From assembly GCF_900766215.1 (NCBI RefSeq), contig NZ_CAAFUQ010000057.1:1-64000 (forward strand): 64,000 nucleotides of DNA, given 5' to 3'. Positions 15,097 to 23,801 of this stretch are shown here, piece after piece; within the stretch, counting starts at the first letter, position 1; each line of letters starts with the position of its first letter. The position numbers were made by a program, and so were the translations under genes. The notes beneath the pieces are model-generated. The model saw only the letters and a program-made list of their open reading frames with translations, ran no database searches and was not told the DNA's origin. This DNA comes from an uncultured Finegoldia sp. GTDB taxonomy: Bacteria; Bacillota; Clostridia; Tissierellales; Peptoniphilaceae.

Positions 15097-16035
15097 ATGA
15101 AAAAACACAAGCGTAAATTGTTTTTAATTCTTGGAGTCATTCTTTTGGTGTTCTGTTTTGTATTATTGAACTTGCGTGGCTATAGAATTTTACAATCCAG
15201 AACATTTAGAAAATTTTACGATAGAATTGATTTCAAAATAGATACTAACGAGTTGAAAATTCCAGAAGATGCACTTGCTTTTTCGGTGTATGACATAGAT
15301 AAAGAAAAATATTTGTTTTATGAAGGTGGCGGACAATTACCAACGGTTGCGAGCTTGTCGAAACTTTTTGCGATTGATTATGCACTTACGAAGGTAAAAT
15401 TAGAAGATAGCATAGAGGTTAATCAAGAATTATTAAATCTAGTACCACAAGAATCATCACTAGCGCACTTAAAGCCTGGCAAATATACAGCTGAACAAAT
15501 AATGCAGGCTATGCTTGTGCCGTCTGGAAACGATGCGGCTTTTGCATTGGCATATAATATCGGCAAAAAAGACTTGGGAGATGGTTACAGCGCAAAAAAA
15601 TATGTGAATTATTTTGTAAAAAATCTCAGCAAGTACCTCGCAGATGAAGGTTACAATAAAACTCATTTGTTCGATCCGAGTGGATTTTCCACACAGGCAG
15701 ATACAAATTTAAAAGATATTAATAGAGTTGCACTTAAACTTATTGATTATGATTTTGTCAAAAAATGTATGGGCAAGAGTTATTTTACAATTCAAACTCC
15801 TCAAGGAGAAATGACTTGGAAAAACACCAACGAATTTTTGGACAAAAAATCTGCGTTTTACAACAAAGATGTAAAGGGAATCAAAACGGGAACGATGGCA
15901 TCGTCCTACAACATTGTCGTATTGTACGAGAACGACGGAAAGAAGTATCTAATAACTTGTCTTGCATCTCACACCAATGAAGACAGGTATAAGGCTGTGC
16001 AGGCGGCGATTAATACGATTATAAATAAAAAATAA
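15097..16035 (+). CDS. D-alanyl-D-alanine carboxypeptidase (peptidase S11)
   Basis: This 312-residue penicillin-binding-type enzyme would trim the terminal D-Ala of peptidoglycan stem peptides outside the membrane. After a basic start a single N-terminal helix (about 6-26) acts as signal anchor. The active-site motifs are in order: SLSK (S-x-x-K, near residue 87), SGN (S-x-N, near 145) and KTG (near 264). The PBP5-type C-terminal domain of the larger paralog at 18835 is absent; the protein ends 48 residues after KTG. A GAGGTGAATT ribosome binding site precedes the ATG, and a weak TTGTAA-18-GATAAT promoter may lie at 15048-15077. The two S11 enzymes flank serS. Confidence 0.9.
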   Translation: MKKHKRKLFLILGVILLVFCFVLLNLRGYRILQSRTFRKFYDRIDFKIDTNELKIPEDALAFSVYDIDKEKYLFYEGGGQLPTVASLSKLFAIDYALTKVKLEDSIEVNQELLNLVPQESSLAHLKPGKYTAEQIMQAMLVPSGNDAAFALAYNIGKKDLGDGYSAKKYVNYFVKNLSKYLADEGYNKTHLFDPSGFSTQADTNLKDINRVALKLIDYDFVKKCMGKSYFTIQTPQGEMTWKNTNEFLDKKSAFYNKDVKGIKTGTMASSYNIVVLYENDGKKYLITCLASHTNEDRYKAVQAAINTIINKK

Positions 16036-16042
16036 AAGATTA

Positions 16043-16093
16043 AATCAGATTGGCGTTTTCTGAAGATGTTCTTAGCAAAATGCTAATCTGATT
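16043..16093. repeat. 12-bp inverted repeat without T tail
   Basis: AATCAGATTGGC (16043-16054) and GCTAATCTGATT (16082-16093) form a 12-bp stem with one G-T pair and a 27-nt loop. There is no T run on either side, so it is not a classical terminator. It may serve as a processing or mRNA-end structure for the carboxypeptidase gene. Confidence 0.5.
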
Positions 16094-16146
16094 CTAACGA
16101 AAAACCCAAGAATATTTTCCAAAAAACGTTGTAACCAAGCTATACA

Positions 16147-16176
16147 TTGACACAAATGGATAGTTTGTGGTAAAAT
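16147..16176 (+). promoter_or_regulatory. serS: Promoter of the serS T-box transcript
   Basis: TTGACA (16147-16152) and TAAAAT (16171-16176) are 18 bases apart, with a TGG extended -10 motif. Confidence 0.8.
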
Positions 16177-16182
16177 ATACAT

Positions 16183-16375
16183 TAATATAGTTGAATATTG
16201 CAGTTGATGAAGAAATAGTAAGTGTTGGATTATTTCAGAGAACTTATGTGTGGTGCGAATAAGTATATGAAGATGCTGAATCTAACTTCTATGCGTTGTT
16301 ATTTGAGAGAGCTTGTGCTAATTAGGGTGGTAATCGCGGAATGACCATTTTCGTCCCTTAGTATGAGTTTTTTTA
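16183..16375 (+). promoter_or_regulatory. T-box riboswitch leader (serine) of serS
   Basis: The leader shows the T-box order of elements: GAAGAAATAGTAAG near the 5' end of stem I, AGAGA-type motifs, and a specifier loop reading GAA-TCT-A with the serine codon TCT at 16281-16283. The conserved T-box AGGGTGGTAATCGCGG lies at 16324-16339. Uncharged tRNA-Ser would pair with TCT and with TGGT. For termination, CTTGTGCTAA (16311-16320) can pair with TTAGTATGAG (16359-16368), with four G-U-type pairs, just before seven T residues. Confidence 0.93.
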
Positions 16376-16396
16376 TTGTTTTATAAGGAGAAAGTT

Positions 16397-17662
16397 ATGT
16401 TAGATATTAAAAGAATTAGAAACAATCCAGAAGAAATCGTTGAGGCTTTGAAGAAAAGAAGAGGAGAGTATCCTATTGAAAAGCTTTTGGCTACCGATGA
16501 AAAAAGACGTGAAGTTATTCAAAAAGTAGAAGGCATGAAAGCAGAACAAAACAAGCTTTCCAAACAAGTTCCACAAATGAAGAAAAACGGAGAAGATACT
16601 ACAGAACTTTTCAAAAACTTGAAGAAGTTGTCTGATGATATCAAATCTATGGATGATGATTTGAAAGATATCGACGACGAAATCATGGAATATTTGATGG
16701 AAATCCCAAACACTCCTAACAAAGATGTTCCAGTTGGTTTGGATGATACTGAAAACTTGGAAATGAGAAAATGGGGAGAACCTCGTAAATTTGATTTTGA
16801 TATAAAAGCTCACTGGGATTTGGGCGTTGATTTGGATATTTTGGATTTCGAAAGAGCGACTAAGATTTCCAAATCAAGATTTAGTGTATTCAAAGGAAAA
16901 GGCGCACGACTTGAAAGAGCTTTGATGAATTTCATGGTTGACCTTCACACTGACAAACAAGGCTACACTGAAATGAATACTCCAGTGCTTATGAGTCCAA
17001 GTGCGATGAGAGGAACTGGTCAAATTCCAAAATTCAAAGAAGATATGTTTTATTGCGAAAAAGACGATATGTATCTTGCTCCTACTGCAGAAGTTCCAGT
17101 GACTAACTTGTTGGCAGGAGAAATTTTGGAACAAGGAAGTTTGCCAATTTATTACACAGCTTTCACTCAATGTTTCAGAAGAGAAGCAGGAAGTGCTGGA
17201 CGTGACACTAGAGGTTTGATTAGAAATCACCAATTTGGAAAAGTTGAAATGGTAAAATTCGTTGAACCTTCTACAAGTTATGACGAATTGGAAAAACTTA
17301 CAAATAACGCAGAAGAAATCTTGCAATTATTGGAAATTCCATACAGAGTTGTTAGACTTTGTTCTGGGGATTTGGGATTCTCATCAGCGATGACATATGA
17401 TATCGAAGTGTGGATGCCAAGTTACGGCAGATACGTTGAAATATCAAGTTGTTCTAACTTTGAAGATTTCCAAGCAAGACGTGCAAACATAAGATATCGT
17501 GACGAAAATAATAAGCCACAATACGTTCACACACTTAATGGTTCAGGACTTGCTATTGGACGTTGTTTCGCAGCTGTAATCGAAAACTATCAACAAGCTG
17601 ACGGAAGTATAAAAATTCCTGAAGTGCTACAAAAATACACAGGATTTGATATAATAGACTAG
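16397..17662 (+). CDS. serS: Seryl-tRNA synthetase
   Basis: This 421-residue class II synthetase charges tRNA-Ser. The N-terminal coiled-coil arm (about 1-105, starting [14 protein letters not shown]) contacts the tRNA's long variable arm. The catalytic domain contains motif 2 around [21 protein letters not shown] and motif 3 with [20 protein letters not shown]. The ATG at 16397 follows AAGGAG by 6 bases; an upstream in-frame TTG near 16376 lies in the terminator T tract and is rejected. Expression is controlled by the serine T-box leader. The glycosyltransferase and carboxypeptidase genes that follow closely may ride on the same transcript. Confidence 0.97.
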   Translation: MLDIKRIRNNPEEIVEALKKRRGEYPIEKLLATDEKRREVIQKVEGMKAEQNKLSKQVPQMKKNGEDTTELFKNLKKLSDDIKSMDDDLKDIDDEIMEYLMEIPNTPNKDVPVGLDDTENLEMRKWGEPRKFDFDIKAHWDLGVDLDILDFERATKISKSRFSVFKGKGARLERALMNFMVDLHTDKQGYTEMNTPVLMSPSAMRGTGQIPKFKEDMFYCEKDDMYLAPTAEVPVTNLLAGEILEQGSLPIYYTAFTQCFRREAGSAGRDTRGLIRNHQFGKVEMVKFVEPSTSYDELEKLTNNAEEILQLLEIPYRVVRLCSGDLGFSSAMTYDIEVWMPSYGRYVEISSCSNFEDFQARRANIRYRDENNKPQYVHTLNGSGLAIGRCFAAVIENYQQADGSIKIPEVLQKYTGFDIID

Positions 17663-17689
17663 TAAACTAAAATTAAGATAGGAAAAGAA

Positions 17690-18826
17690 ATGAAGGCTTA
17701 TATTATTGCTAGAGGATATCCAACGGATAAATACAAAATGAACGGAATATTTGAATTGGATCAGGCAAAAGCACTCGCCAAAAAAGGCGTTGAAGTTGTG
17801 CTGATTGCGCTTGATTTCAGATCACTTAGACGTTTTCGTAAATATAAAAGTGAATATTTTATAAAAGATAATGTCAAAGTGTATTCCTTTCATTTTCCGA
17901 TTGGAAGATATATCTTCAAAAGCCTTTATGACTTTTCTTATTTAGTACTTAGACATTTCTACAAAAAAGTGGAGCAAATCGAAGGAAGACCGGATGTAAT
18001 TCACACTTATTTTACAGACCAGGGATATTACACATCCAAACTTGCAAAAGAGTTGAACATTCCATTCGTACTTACAGAATGCAATTCCGTTGTAAACCAA
18101 GATACTATCAAACCTTCTTACAGAAGAATAGCCGAAGAAACTTACGACAGAACTGACGGACTTATAACTGTAAGTCCCAAATTCAAAGAGAAAATCAAAG
18201 AAGAATTCGGGAAAGATTCTACAGAAATTGCAATTATTCCAAACCTTACGATTTTCAAAAATAATGAGAATTTCAAAAGGGGAGATATCTTCAACATAGT
18301 TTCCACTGGAAATGTAATCACGACAAAAGGTCCGAAAGAATTGATTGAGGCGTTCAACATTGCTTTTGTAAACGACAAACATGTGAAGCTTACGATTTAT
18401 GGGGATGGATTTTTGAGAAGACCATTGTTGAAGATGGTCGATGATTTGGGTTTGTCCGATCAAGTTTTTCTTCCGGGACTTACAAAAAGAGAAAAAATCG
18501 TTGAAGGTTATAATAATGCGGATATGTTTTGTCTGTATTCGTATTCAGAAACTTTTGGGTTGGCGTATTTGGAAGCATTGTCTGCAGGACTTCCTGTGGT
18601 TGCAAGCAAGTGCGGTGGGCCAGAACATTTAATAAACGAAGAAAATGGAATATTGGTTGATAGATTTAACGTTGAGAAGTTAGCAGAAGGCTTAAGATAT
18701 ATGCATGATAATATTGAAAAATACGACAGAGAGAAAATATCACGCGATATCAAAAAAGTGTATTCCGAAGAGAAGATTACAGATGATGTAATCAAAGTGT
18801 ACGAAGAAGTTATATCGAAAAGATGA
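17690..18826 (+). CDS. Glycosyltransferase family 4
   Basis: This 378-residue GT-B fold enzyme would transfer a sugar from an activated donor. The N-terminal half carries a NGIFELDQAKALAKKGVEV-type opening and PDVIHTYFTDQGY. The C-terminal half shows the family-4 donor-site pattern: STGNVITTKGPKELIEAF, IYGDGF and FCLYSYSETFGLAYLEALSAGLPVVASKCGGPEHLI, with the E-x7-E motif. No membrane helix is apparent, so it is likely a cytoplasmic or peripheral enzyme of glycolipid or wall polymer synthesis. It begins 28 bases after serS and ends 9 bases before a carboxypeptidase gene. Donor and acceptor are unknown. Confidence 0.88.
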   Translation: MKAYIIARGYPTDKYKMNGIFELDQAKALAKKGVEVVLIALDFRSLRRFRKYKSEYFIKDNVKVYSFHFPIGRYIFKSLYDFSYLVLRHFYKKVEQIEGRPDVIHTYFTDQGYYTSKLAKELNIPFVLTECNSVVNQDTIKPSYRRIAEETYDRTDGLITVSPKFKEKIKEEFGKDSTEIAIIPNLTIFKNNENFKRGDIFNIVSTGNVITTKGPKELIEAFNIAFVNDKHVKLTIYGDGFLRRPLLKMVDDLGLSDQVFLPGLTKREKIVEGYNNADMFCLYSYSETFGLAYLEALSAGLPVVASKCGGPEHLINEENGILVDRFNVEKLAEGLRYMHDNIEKYDREKISRDIKKVYSEEKITDDVIKVYEEVISKR

Positions 18827-18834
18827 GGTGAGAA

Positions 18835-20019
18835 ATGAAGAGTATTAAAAAAATAATACCTTTAATGTTAATACTTGCTATTGTATTTCAACCTGCATTA
18901 TCAAAAGCGGACTCGAAGTTGGGATTTGAAGACAAAGTAAAAGCGTATTACATAATTGAACAGGATTATTCCCAGGAATTGTTGAATTACAACGAGAACA
19001 AGCCTTTAGCTATAGCATCCTTAACTAAAATCATGACTTATGTTTTGGTTATGGAAGATATCAACGCAAACAAATACAAGCTCGACGATAAAATCAAAAT
19101 CCAAACACAATATGCTAAGCCTGAAGCTAGCACAATGCAACTTAAAAAAGGCGAAGAATTAACTGTAAATGATTTGATAAGAGGAATGATGATAGTCAGC
19201 GGGAATGATGCCGCAGACGAATTAGCAGTGAAATCAGAAGGATCTGTGGGAAAATTTGTCGAAAGAATGAACAAAAAAGCAGCCGAATTAGAATTGGAAT
19301 CTGCGAAGTTTTATTCTGCATCAGGTTATCCTGAAAACGACAAGGAAAATTTGATGAGCGCAAAAGATTTGGCGAAATTAACCACATATACAATCAACAA
19401 TTACCCACAAGTTTTGAATTACACAAAAACACAAAAACTTGTAATGCCAAGTAGAAAATACGAAGCTGCAACTACAGTTCCATTTTTAGGAAAAATAGAA
19501 GGCGTAGATGGATTTAAAACAGGAACAACTGAAAAAGCTGGATACTGTTTGATAACTACGATGAGTTTGAAACCAAACGATCCAAACCACAGAGTCGTAT
19601 CTGTTTTGATGGGGGCTCCCACAAAATACGACAGAAATACTTACCAAAAAATAATGCTTGAATACGTCAGAAATTCATTTGAACCAATGAATATATTAAA
19701 CAGCGAAAAACCAATCGAAACGAAATCAGTCAACAGCGTTGTGGACAAAAACGTTGAGATTTATCCGACAGAAGACGTATCCATTTTGTATAATACCAAA
19801 ACTGGTCTGCAACAAAAAGTCGACATCAAAAAAGATTTGAAAGCTCCTTTGAAAAAAGGACAAATCGTAGGAAAAGTTGTAATCGATACTGGAAAAGGCG
19901 ACAAAAGAGAAGTAAGCCTCGTTGTCAAAAAACCTTACGAAAAAGCAGACACATTAACTAGAATAAAAAGAAGTGCCAAATACACTTACGAATTGTTAGA
20001 AGCACTTCTTGTATCATAA
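18835..20019 (+). CDS. D-alanyl-D-alanine carboxypeptidase (DacF-like, peptidase S11)
   Basis: This 394-residue exported DD-carboxypeptidase carries a signal peptide (residues 1-23, ending SKADS). The catalytic motifs are SLTK near residue 62, SGN near 121 and KTGTTEKAG near 228. The C-terminal 110 residues (from about 285) form the beta-rich PBP5-type domain, and an amphipathic end (LTRIKRSAKYTYELLEALL) is suited to membrane association. GAGGTGAGAA precedes the ATG. It follows the glycosyltransferase by 8 bases, which suggests a serS-GT-dacF transcript linking translation supply and envelope genes. It is longer than the S11 paralog at 15097. Confidence 0.92.
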   Translation: MKSIKKIIPLMLILAIVFQPALSKADSKLGFEDKVKAYYIIEQDYSQELLNYNENKPLAIASLTKIMTYVLVMEDINANKYKLDDKIKIQTQYAKPEASTMQLKKGEELTVNDLIRGMMIVSGNDAADELAVKSEGSVGKFVERMNKKAAELELESAKFYSASGYPENDKENLMSAKDLAKLTTYTINNYPQVLNYTKTQKLVMPSRKYEAATTVPFLGKIEGVDGFKTGTTEKAGYCLITTMSLKPNDPNHRVVSVLMGAPTKYDRNTYQKIMLEYVRNSFEPMNILNSEKPIETKSVNSVVDKNVEIYPTEDVSILYNTKTGLQQKVDIKKDLKAPLKKGQIVGKVVIDTGKGDKREVSLVVKKPYEKADTLTRIKRSAKYTYELLEALLVS

Positions 20020-20038
20020 GCCGATTTGAGTCGGTTTT
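20018..20038 (+). terminator. Weak terminator after dacF-like gene
   Basis: AAGCCGA (20018-20024) pairs with TCGGTTT (20031-20037) over a 6-nt loop, with only four T residues. It ends 5 bases before a tRNA gene that shows no promoter of its own, so read-through may be required. Confidence 0.5.
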
Positions 20039-20042
20039 ATGT

Positions 20043-20118
20043 GCTTCCATAATTAAGCTGGATATAATACCCCCCTCCTAAGGGGGCATCCCCGGTTCGA
20101 ATCCGGGTGGGAGTACCA
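20043..20118 (+). tRNA. tRNA-Arg (anticodon CCT) with unusual all-A/T D-stem
   Basis: A full cloverleaf can be drawn. The acceptor is GCTTCCA with TGGGAGT (two G-U pairs), then TA. The D-stem is ATTA/TAAT around a canonical AGCTGGATA loop. The anticodon stem is CCCCC/GGGGG with loop CTCCTAA. A 4-nt variable region follows, then T-stem CCCGG/CCGGG with TTCGAAT, and ACCA is encoded. The anticodon CCT reads AGG. The 5' half is weaker than the 3' half, and no promoter separates it from the upstream hairpin. It could therefore be an active gene relying on read-through, or a tRNA-derived attachment-site remnant. Confidence 0.68.
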
Positions 20119-20123
20119 AACAA

Positions 20124-20160
20124 AAAGCCTAGAATTTACACGTTCTAGGCTTTATTTTTA
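20124..20160. terminator. Terminator after tRNA-Arg
   Basis: AAAGCCTAGAA (20124-20134) and TTCTAGGCTTT (20143-20153) form a perfect 11-bp stem with a T-rich tail. The A-run on the other side is weak. Confidence 0.85.
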
Positions 20161-20209
20161 TTTTATTAAATTTTACAGATAGTACTCACTACTCTTTAAG
20201 ATTCTTGAC

Positions 20210-20244
20210 AAAGGGCAACAAAAGGGAAACAAAAGGGCAACAAA
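20210..20244. repeat. Three 10-11 bp tandem repeats downstream of tRNA-Arg
   Basis: AAAGGGCAAC, AAAAGGGAAAC and AAAAGGGCAAC follow one another at 20210-20241. Short direct repeats of this kind beside a tRNA 3' end resemble arm-type integrase binding sites. No integrase gene is present. The remaining sequence from 20161 to 20333 shows no gene. Confidence 0.6.
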
Positions 20245-20282
20245 TATAAAAAGCATCACTAATGAATTTTTTCGAATTCACA

Positions 20283-20333
20283 TTGTTGCAATCACACTGA
20301 TTATTTCAAAAAAATCAAGTGTAAATGCAACAA
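20283..20333. repeat. Imperfect inverted repeat next to the stop of the TIGR03915-like gene
   Basis: TTGTTGCA (20283-20290) and TGCAACAA (20326-20333) pair, and ACACT/AGTGT and GATT/AATC extend the stem with small mismatches. It lies directly after the minus-strand stop codon and may end that transcript, though the T run sits in the loop. Confidence 0.5.
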
Positions 20334-21077
20334 TTATTTTTCGTTATCGTATATTTTGTTTTTCTCCGGTAAATATTTCCAGTATCTTTTCGGCATATTA
20401 TTCTGCATAAGTTTGAGGTTTTGGCGTTCTTTTATCCCGACTGAATTGTAGAATTCTATCCAACATTCTTCGAACATTTTCTCATTATCAGATTCTTCTT
20501 TGAAGATTTCTTCGACATCGTAAAATGCCAAATCATCGTCCACATATATTGCACACTTATTTCTTTTTTTGTCGTAAATCACAAACTTTTCATTTCTCAA
20601 TCTGTTTTTGAAATGATAGGTGAGTAATTCCAAAATGTCGTTGTTAGGTTCGAATTCTGCGAACAAGAAATTGTCCTGGATTTCTTTGAATCTAAGAAGT
20701 CCTTTGTATGCGTGAAGTTCTCTTGTGGAATATTTGCACAGGCTGTTGAATGCTACAGCGATTTTGTCAGAAGAGTTGATGAAGTTGTAGCCGTATGTGT
20801 ACATACTTTTGATTGTCTTAGCGATAATGGTCGATTTGTCGGGATTTTCTGATACGAATGCGTAGTTGATGCTACGATAAAAGTTGAATCCGAATTTGTC
20901 TATTATCGATTTTTTCACACGTGATGATTTGTCAGTATTTGTTTCAACGTATATGTCATCATTCAAAAAATCCAATTGCTCTGATTTCACAACGATAATT
21001 GAATTTTCAATGTGTTTGTACTGTTCAAAAATCACCGTAAACAAGCCGTCTATGCTGTTATCATAACTGTATCTCAT
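20334..21077 (-). CDS. Putative DNA repair protein (DUF4130/TIGR03915-like)
   Basis: This 247-residue soluble protein resembles the TIGR03915 family, proteins of unknown mechanism that occur next to a putative DNA-modification/repair radical SAM enzyme. That partner lies just upstream here, with only 2 bases between the genes. The start MRYSYDNSIDGLFTVIFEQY and the block around LLRFKEIQDNFLFAEFEPNNDILELLTYHFKNRL fit the family as I recall it. So does the final segment, which carries RQNLKLMQNNMPKRYWKYLPE. The repair role is known only from association. The gene is co-transcribed with 21080-22315. Confidence 0.82.
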   Translation of the reverse strand: MRYSYDNSIDGLFTVIFEQYKHIENSIIVVKSEQLDFLNDDIYVETNTDKSSRVKKSIIDKFGFNFYRSINYAFVSENPDKSTIIAKTIKSMYTYGYNFINSSDKIAVAFNSLCKYSTRELHAYKGLLRFKEIQDNFLFAEFEPNNDILELLTYHFKNRLRNEKFVIYDKKRNKCAIYVDDDLAFYDVEEIFKEESDNEKMFEECWIEFYNSVGIKERQNLKLMQNNMPKRYWKYLPEKNKIYDNEK

Positions 21078-21079
21078 AT

Positions 21080-22315
21080 CTACTCCAAAAAACTAAGTTG
21101 TGTTACATTTTTTCCTTCTTGCATTCTCAAAATATCTATCAAATCGTCTTGTGTGTTGTATTTTTGTCCCTTGTAAACTCCTCCGACAAGTATGAAATTC
21201 TTCGCTTTTTTCACAGAAATTTTAAGAGAAATCAAATCGTCGTATTTGAGGTTGGCAAACTTTCTCGCATTTATAATTCTCATGGCATAAGTTGGCCCAA
21301 ACCCAGGAACACGTAGAAGTTCTTCGTAGGATGCTCTGTTTATTTCGATAGGAAATAGCGATGCATTCTGCACAGCCCAGAATGCTTTGGGATCTAATGT
21401 CAAATCAAAAAACGGATTTTGTTCGTTCAAAATTTCGTTTGATTTGAATTTGTAAAATCGCATCAGCCAATCTGCTTGATACAACCTGTGTTCACGTAGC
21501 ATGGGAACTTTTTTGATTCCGTCTGTGTATTTCGATTTAATTACAGGGACAAATCCCGAATAGAAAACTCTTTTGAGTTTGTAGTCTTCATAAAGGCTAC
21601 TTGCTTTGTTGATAATTGTAAGATCCGATTCACGACCTGCTCCGACAATCATTTGAGTGGATTGACCAGCTGGTAGAAACAAAGGAGTTTTTCTTATAGT
21701 TTTTCTGTCGATTTTGTACTGAGTGATGGATTCGTTAATAAAATCCATAGGTTTTTCAATGGACTCATACGTTTTCTGTGGAGCGAGCATCTTCAAGCTT
21801 GACTTCGTAGGAAGTTCTATGTTGATACTCATACGATCGATAAGTCTTCCTAGTCTTTCGATTAATTCCTCGCTTGCTCCTGGGATTGCCTTCATGTGGA
21901 TGTATCCGTTGAATTTTTTCTCGTTGCGAAGAATTTCTGCAACTCTGATAAGTAGCATCATCGTGTGGTCGGGGCTTTTCACAACGCCACTTGACAGGAA
22001 CAATCCTTCGATGTAATTTCTTTTGTAAAAATTTATTGTCAAATCAGCCACTTCTTCTGGAGTGAATTCTGCTCTTTCGACATCACTTTCTTTTCTGTTG
22101 ATGCAATACTCACAACTGTAAATACATTTATTTGTAAGCAAAATTTTCAACAAAGATATGCACCTTCCGTCTTCAGACCAACTGTGACATATTCCAGAAT
22201 TACTCGCCGCACCGATTCCGTCTGCGGTGTTTTTTCTTTTTGAACCGCTTGAAGAACAACTCACATCGTACTTGGCAGCGTCTGATAGTATTGATAATTT
22301 GCGTTTTAGTTCCAT
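21080..22315 (-). CDS. Putative DNA modification/repair radical SAM protein (TIGR03916-like)
   Basis: This protein of about 411 residues has a radical SAM core. CIYSCEYC (Cx3Cx2C) near residue 74 binds the 4Fe-4S cluster. The conserved start LSDAAKYDVSCSSSGSKRKN and GICHSWSEDGRCISLLKILLTN precede it, and a C-terminal helix-hairpin-helix-like region (ELLRVPGFGPTYAMRIINARKF) suggests DNA contact. The in-frame start 15 codons upstream is rejected because AGGTGATATC stands right before the ATG at 22315. The partner TIGR03915-like gene follows 2 bases downstream. The pair is known as a conserved two-gene unit; the reaction has not been described to my knowledge. Confidence 0.88.
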   Translation of the reverse strand: MELKRKLSILSDAAKYDVSCSSSGSKRKNTADGIGAASNSGICHSWSEDGRCISLLKILLTNKCIYSCEYCINRKESDVERAEFTPEEVADLTINFYKRNYIEGLFLSSGVVKSPDHTMMLLIRVAEILRNEKKFNGYIHMKAIPGASEELIERLGRLIDRMSINIELPTKSSLKMLAPQKTYESIEKPMDFINESITQYKIDRKTIRKTPLFLPAGQSTQMIVGAGRESDLTIINKASSLYEDYKLKRVFYSGFVPVIKSKYTDGIKKVPMLREHRLYQADWLMRFYKFKSNEILNEQNPFFDLTLDPKAFWAVQNASLFPIEINRASYEELLRVPGFGPTYAMRIINARKFANLKYDDLISLKISVKKAKNFILVGGVYKGQKYNTQDDLIDILRMQEGKNVTQLSFLE

Positions 22316-22380
22316 GATATCACCTATTCGTATTTTATAATAAAACAAACATTCGTACAAGTTTGTTTTTTAAAAAAATG

Positions 22381-22409
22381 TTGTTATCTGAATTTAATTG
22401 TGGTAGAAT
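22381..22409 (+). promoter_or_regulatory. Promoter of brnQ
   Basis: TTGTTA (22381-22386) and TAGAAT (22404-22409) are 17 bases apart, with TGG before the -10. Confidence 0.65.
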
Positions 22410-22453
22410 TGTAAGAACTAATAAAATTTTACAATATTTATACAGAGGTAATC

Positions 22454-23731
22454 ATGAAAAATAAGAAATTAATACTTGTGAGTGGTTTTGCACTATTTTC
22501 AATGTTTTTTGGAGCGGGGAATTTGATATTTCCACCGTTCTTGGGTAATAAAGTAGGAAATCAGTATTTGATAGCTACGTTGGGGTTTTTACTTAGCGCT
22601 GTAGGACTGGTTTTCTTGGGATTAATCGCAGCCACAAAATGCGGGGGAACAATTGAAAAAGTGGGAAACACAATCAGTCCACGATTCTCACTAATATTTT
22701 CGACGATAATTATGCTTGCGATTGGACCTGGACTTGCAATCCCAAGAACTGCAGCGACAACAGTGGAAATCTTGCAAAAAGGATTCTTCAAAAACGCTAA
22801 TTCTGTTGTGTTAACGGTAATATTTTTTGCTTGTGTGTATTTATTCGTCAGAAAACCAAGCAGTATAATAGATAATTTGGGAAAAATATTGACACCACTA
22901 TTGCTTGCAACTCTTGTAATTATAATTTTTAAAGGAATAATATTTCCAGTTGCAAGGCCTGTGAATACTTATCAAATCCAAGCATTTCAATCAAGCTTTG
23001 AAGAAGGATATCAAACAATGGATGCATTGGCATCGTTGGTTTTTGCAATCGTAGTTACAAAAGGATTCGTGTCCAATGGAATTACAGATGATAAAACAAT
23101 CAAAGATTACACAAAAAAAGCGTCAATCATCGCAGCGCTTGGACTTTGCTTCGTATACGGAGGATTGATTTACCTCGGAGCTGCCACATCCAAGTTCAAC
23201 CTAGGAAATGTCGAAAGAGTTGATTTGTTGCTATACATTTGCTACCAACATTTGGGGATTTTGGGAAAAGTATTAATCTGCGTTGCAATGGCATTGGCAT
23301 GTCTTACAACAGCGATTGGACTTACATCAACAGTTGGAGAATTCTTCGGAGACATGCTTAAAGACAAAACAAATGGAGTGATGTCGTACGATGTAATCAT
23401 AATAATATCCACAGTTTTCAGTGCATTTTTTGCAGTTGTAGGAGTCGAAAAAATCCTAAAAATATCAGCTCCATTGTTGACAGCGATATATCCTGTGGCA
23501 ATTGTATTGATATTTTTGAATTTGTTCAAACAAGACACATTTTCACGAAACGTAAAATTAGGATCCATAATAGGGGTGTCAATTTACGCGGTTATAGTAC
23601 TACTAAACGGATTCAAATTGGATTTCGGTTTGTTGAAAACAATCGAATCAGTATTTCCAATGCAAGTCAAAAGTTTTATTTGGATAATTCCAGCAGCCAT
23701 TGGAGGATTAATAGGAAAAATAAAAAAATAG
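22454..23731 (+). CDS. brnQ: Branched-chain amino acid:cation symporter BrnQ
   Basis: This 425-residue membrane transporter of the LIVCS family imports leucine, isoleucine and valine with sodium or protons. The N-terminal signature SGFALFSMFFGAGNLIFPPFLG is clear. Further family blocks are GPGLAIPRTAATTVEI near residue 95 and an ACLTTAIGLTSTVGEFF block near 280. About twelve helices are predicted. It stands alone with its own promoter; the genes on both sides are unrelated. A short GAGGTAATC precedes the ATG. The end is KIKK. Confidence 0.94.
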   Translation: MKNKKLILVSGFALFSMFFGAGNLIFPPFLGNKVGNQYLIATLGFLLSAVGLVFLGLIAATKCGGTIEKVGNTISPRFSLIFSTIIMLAIGPGLAIPRTAATTVEILQKGFFKNANSVVLTVIFFACVYLFVRKPSSIIDNLGKILTPLLLATLVIIIFKGIIFPVARPVNTYQIQAFQSSFEEGYQTMDALASLVFAIVVTKGFVSNGITDDKTIKDYTKKASIIAALGLCFVYGGLIYLGAATSKFNLGNVERVDLLLYICYQHLGILGKVLICVAMALACLTTAIGLTSTVGEFFGDMLKDKTNGVMSYDVIIIISTVFSAFFAVVGVEKILKISAPLLTAIYPVAIVLIFLNLFKQDTFSRNVKLGSIIGVSIYAVIVLLNGFKLDFGLLKTIESVFPMQVKSFIWIIPAAIGGLIGKIKK

Positions 23732-23801
23732 AATAAACTGTAACTATTATGTAATACAATATATCGTGCAATGTATGGTATAATATATTCGAGGTGAGTA
23801 A

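Noticed and set aside
16043..16093. Inverted repeat as terminator of the carboxypeptidase gene
   Set aside because: The 12-bp stem has no T tract on either strand, so it is listed as a repeat only.
20210..20244. Possible CRISPR-like repeats
   Set aside because: The units are 10-11 bp and directly adjacent without spacers, and no cas genes are present.
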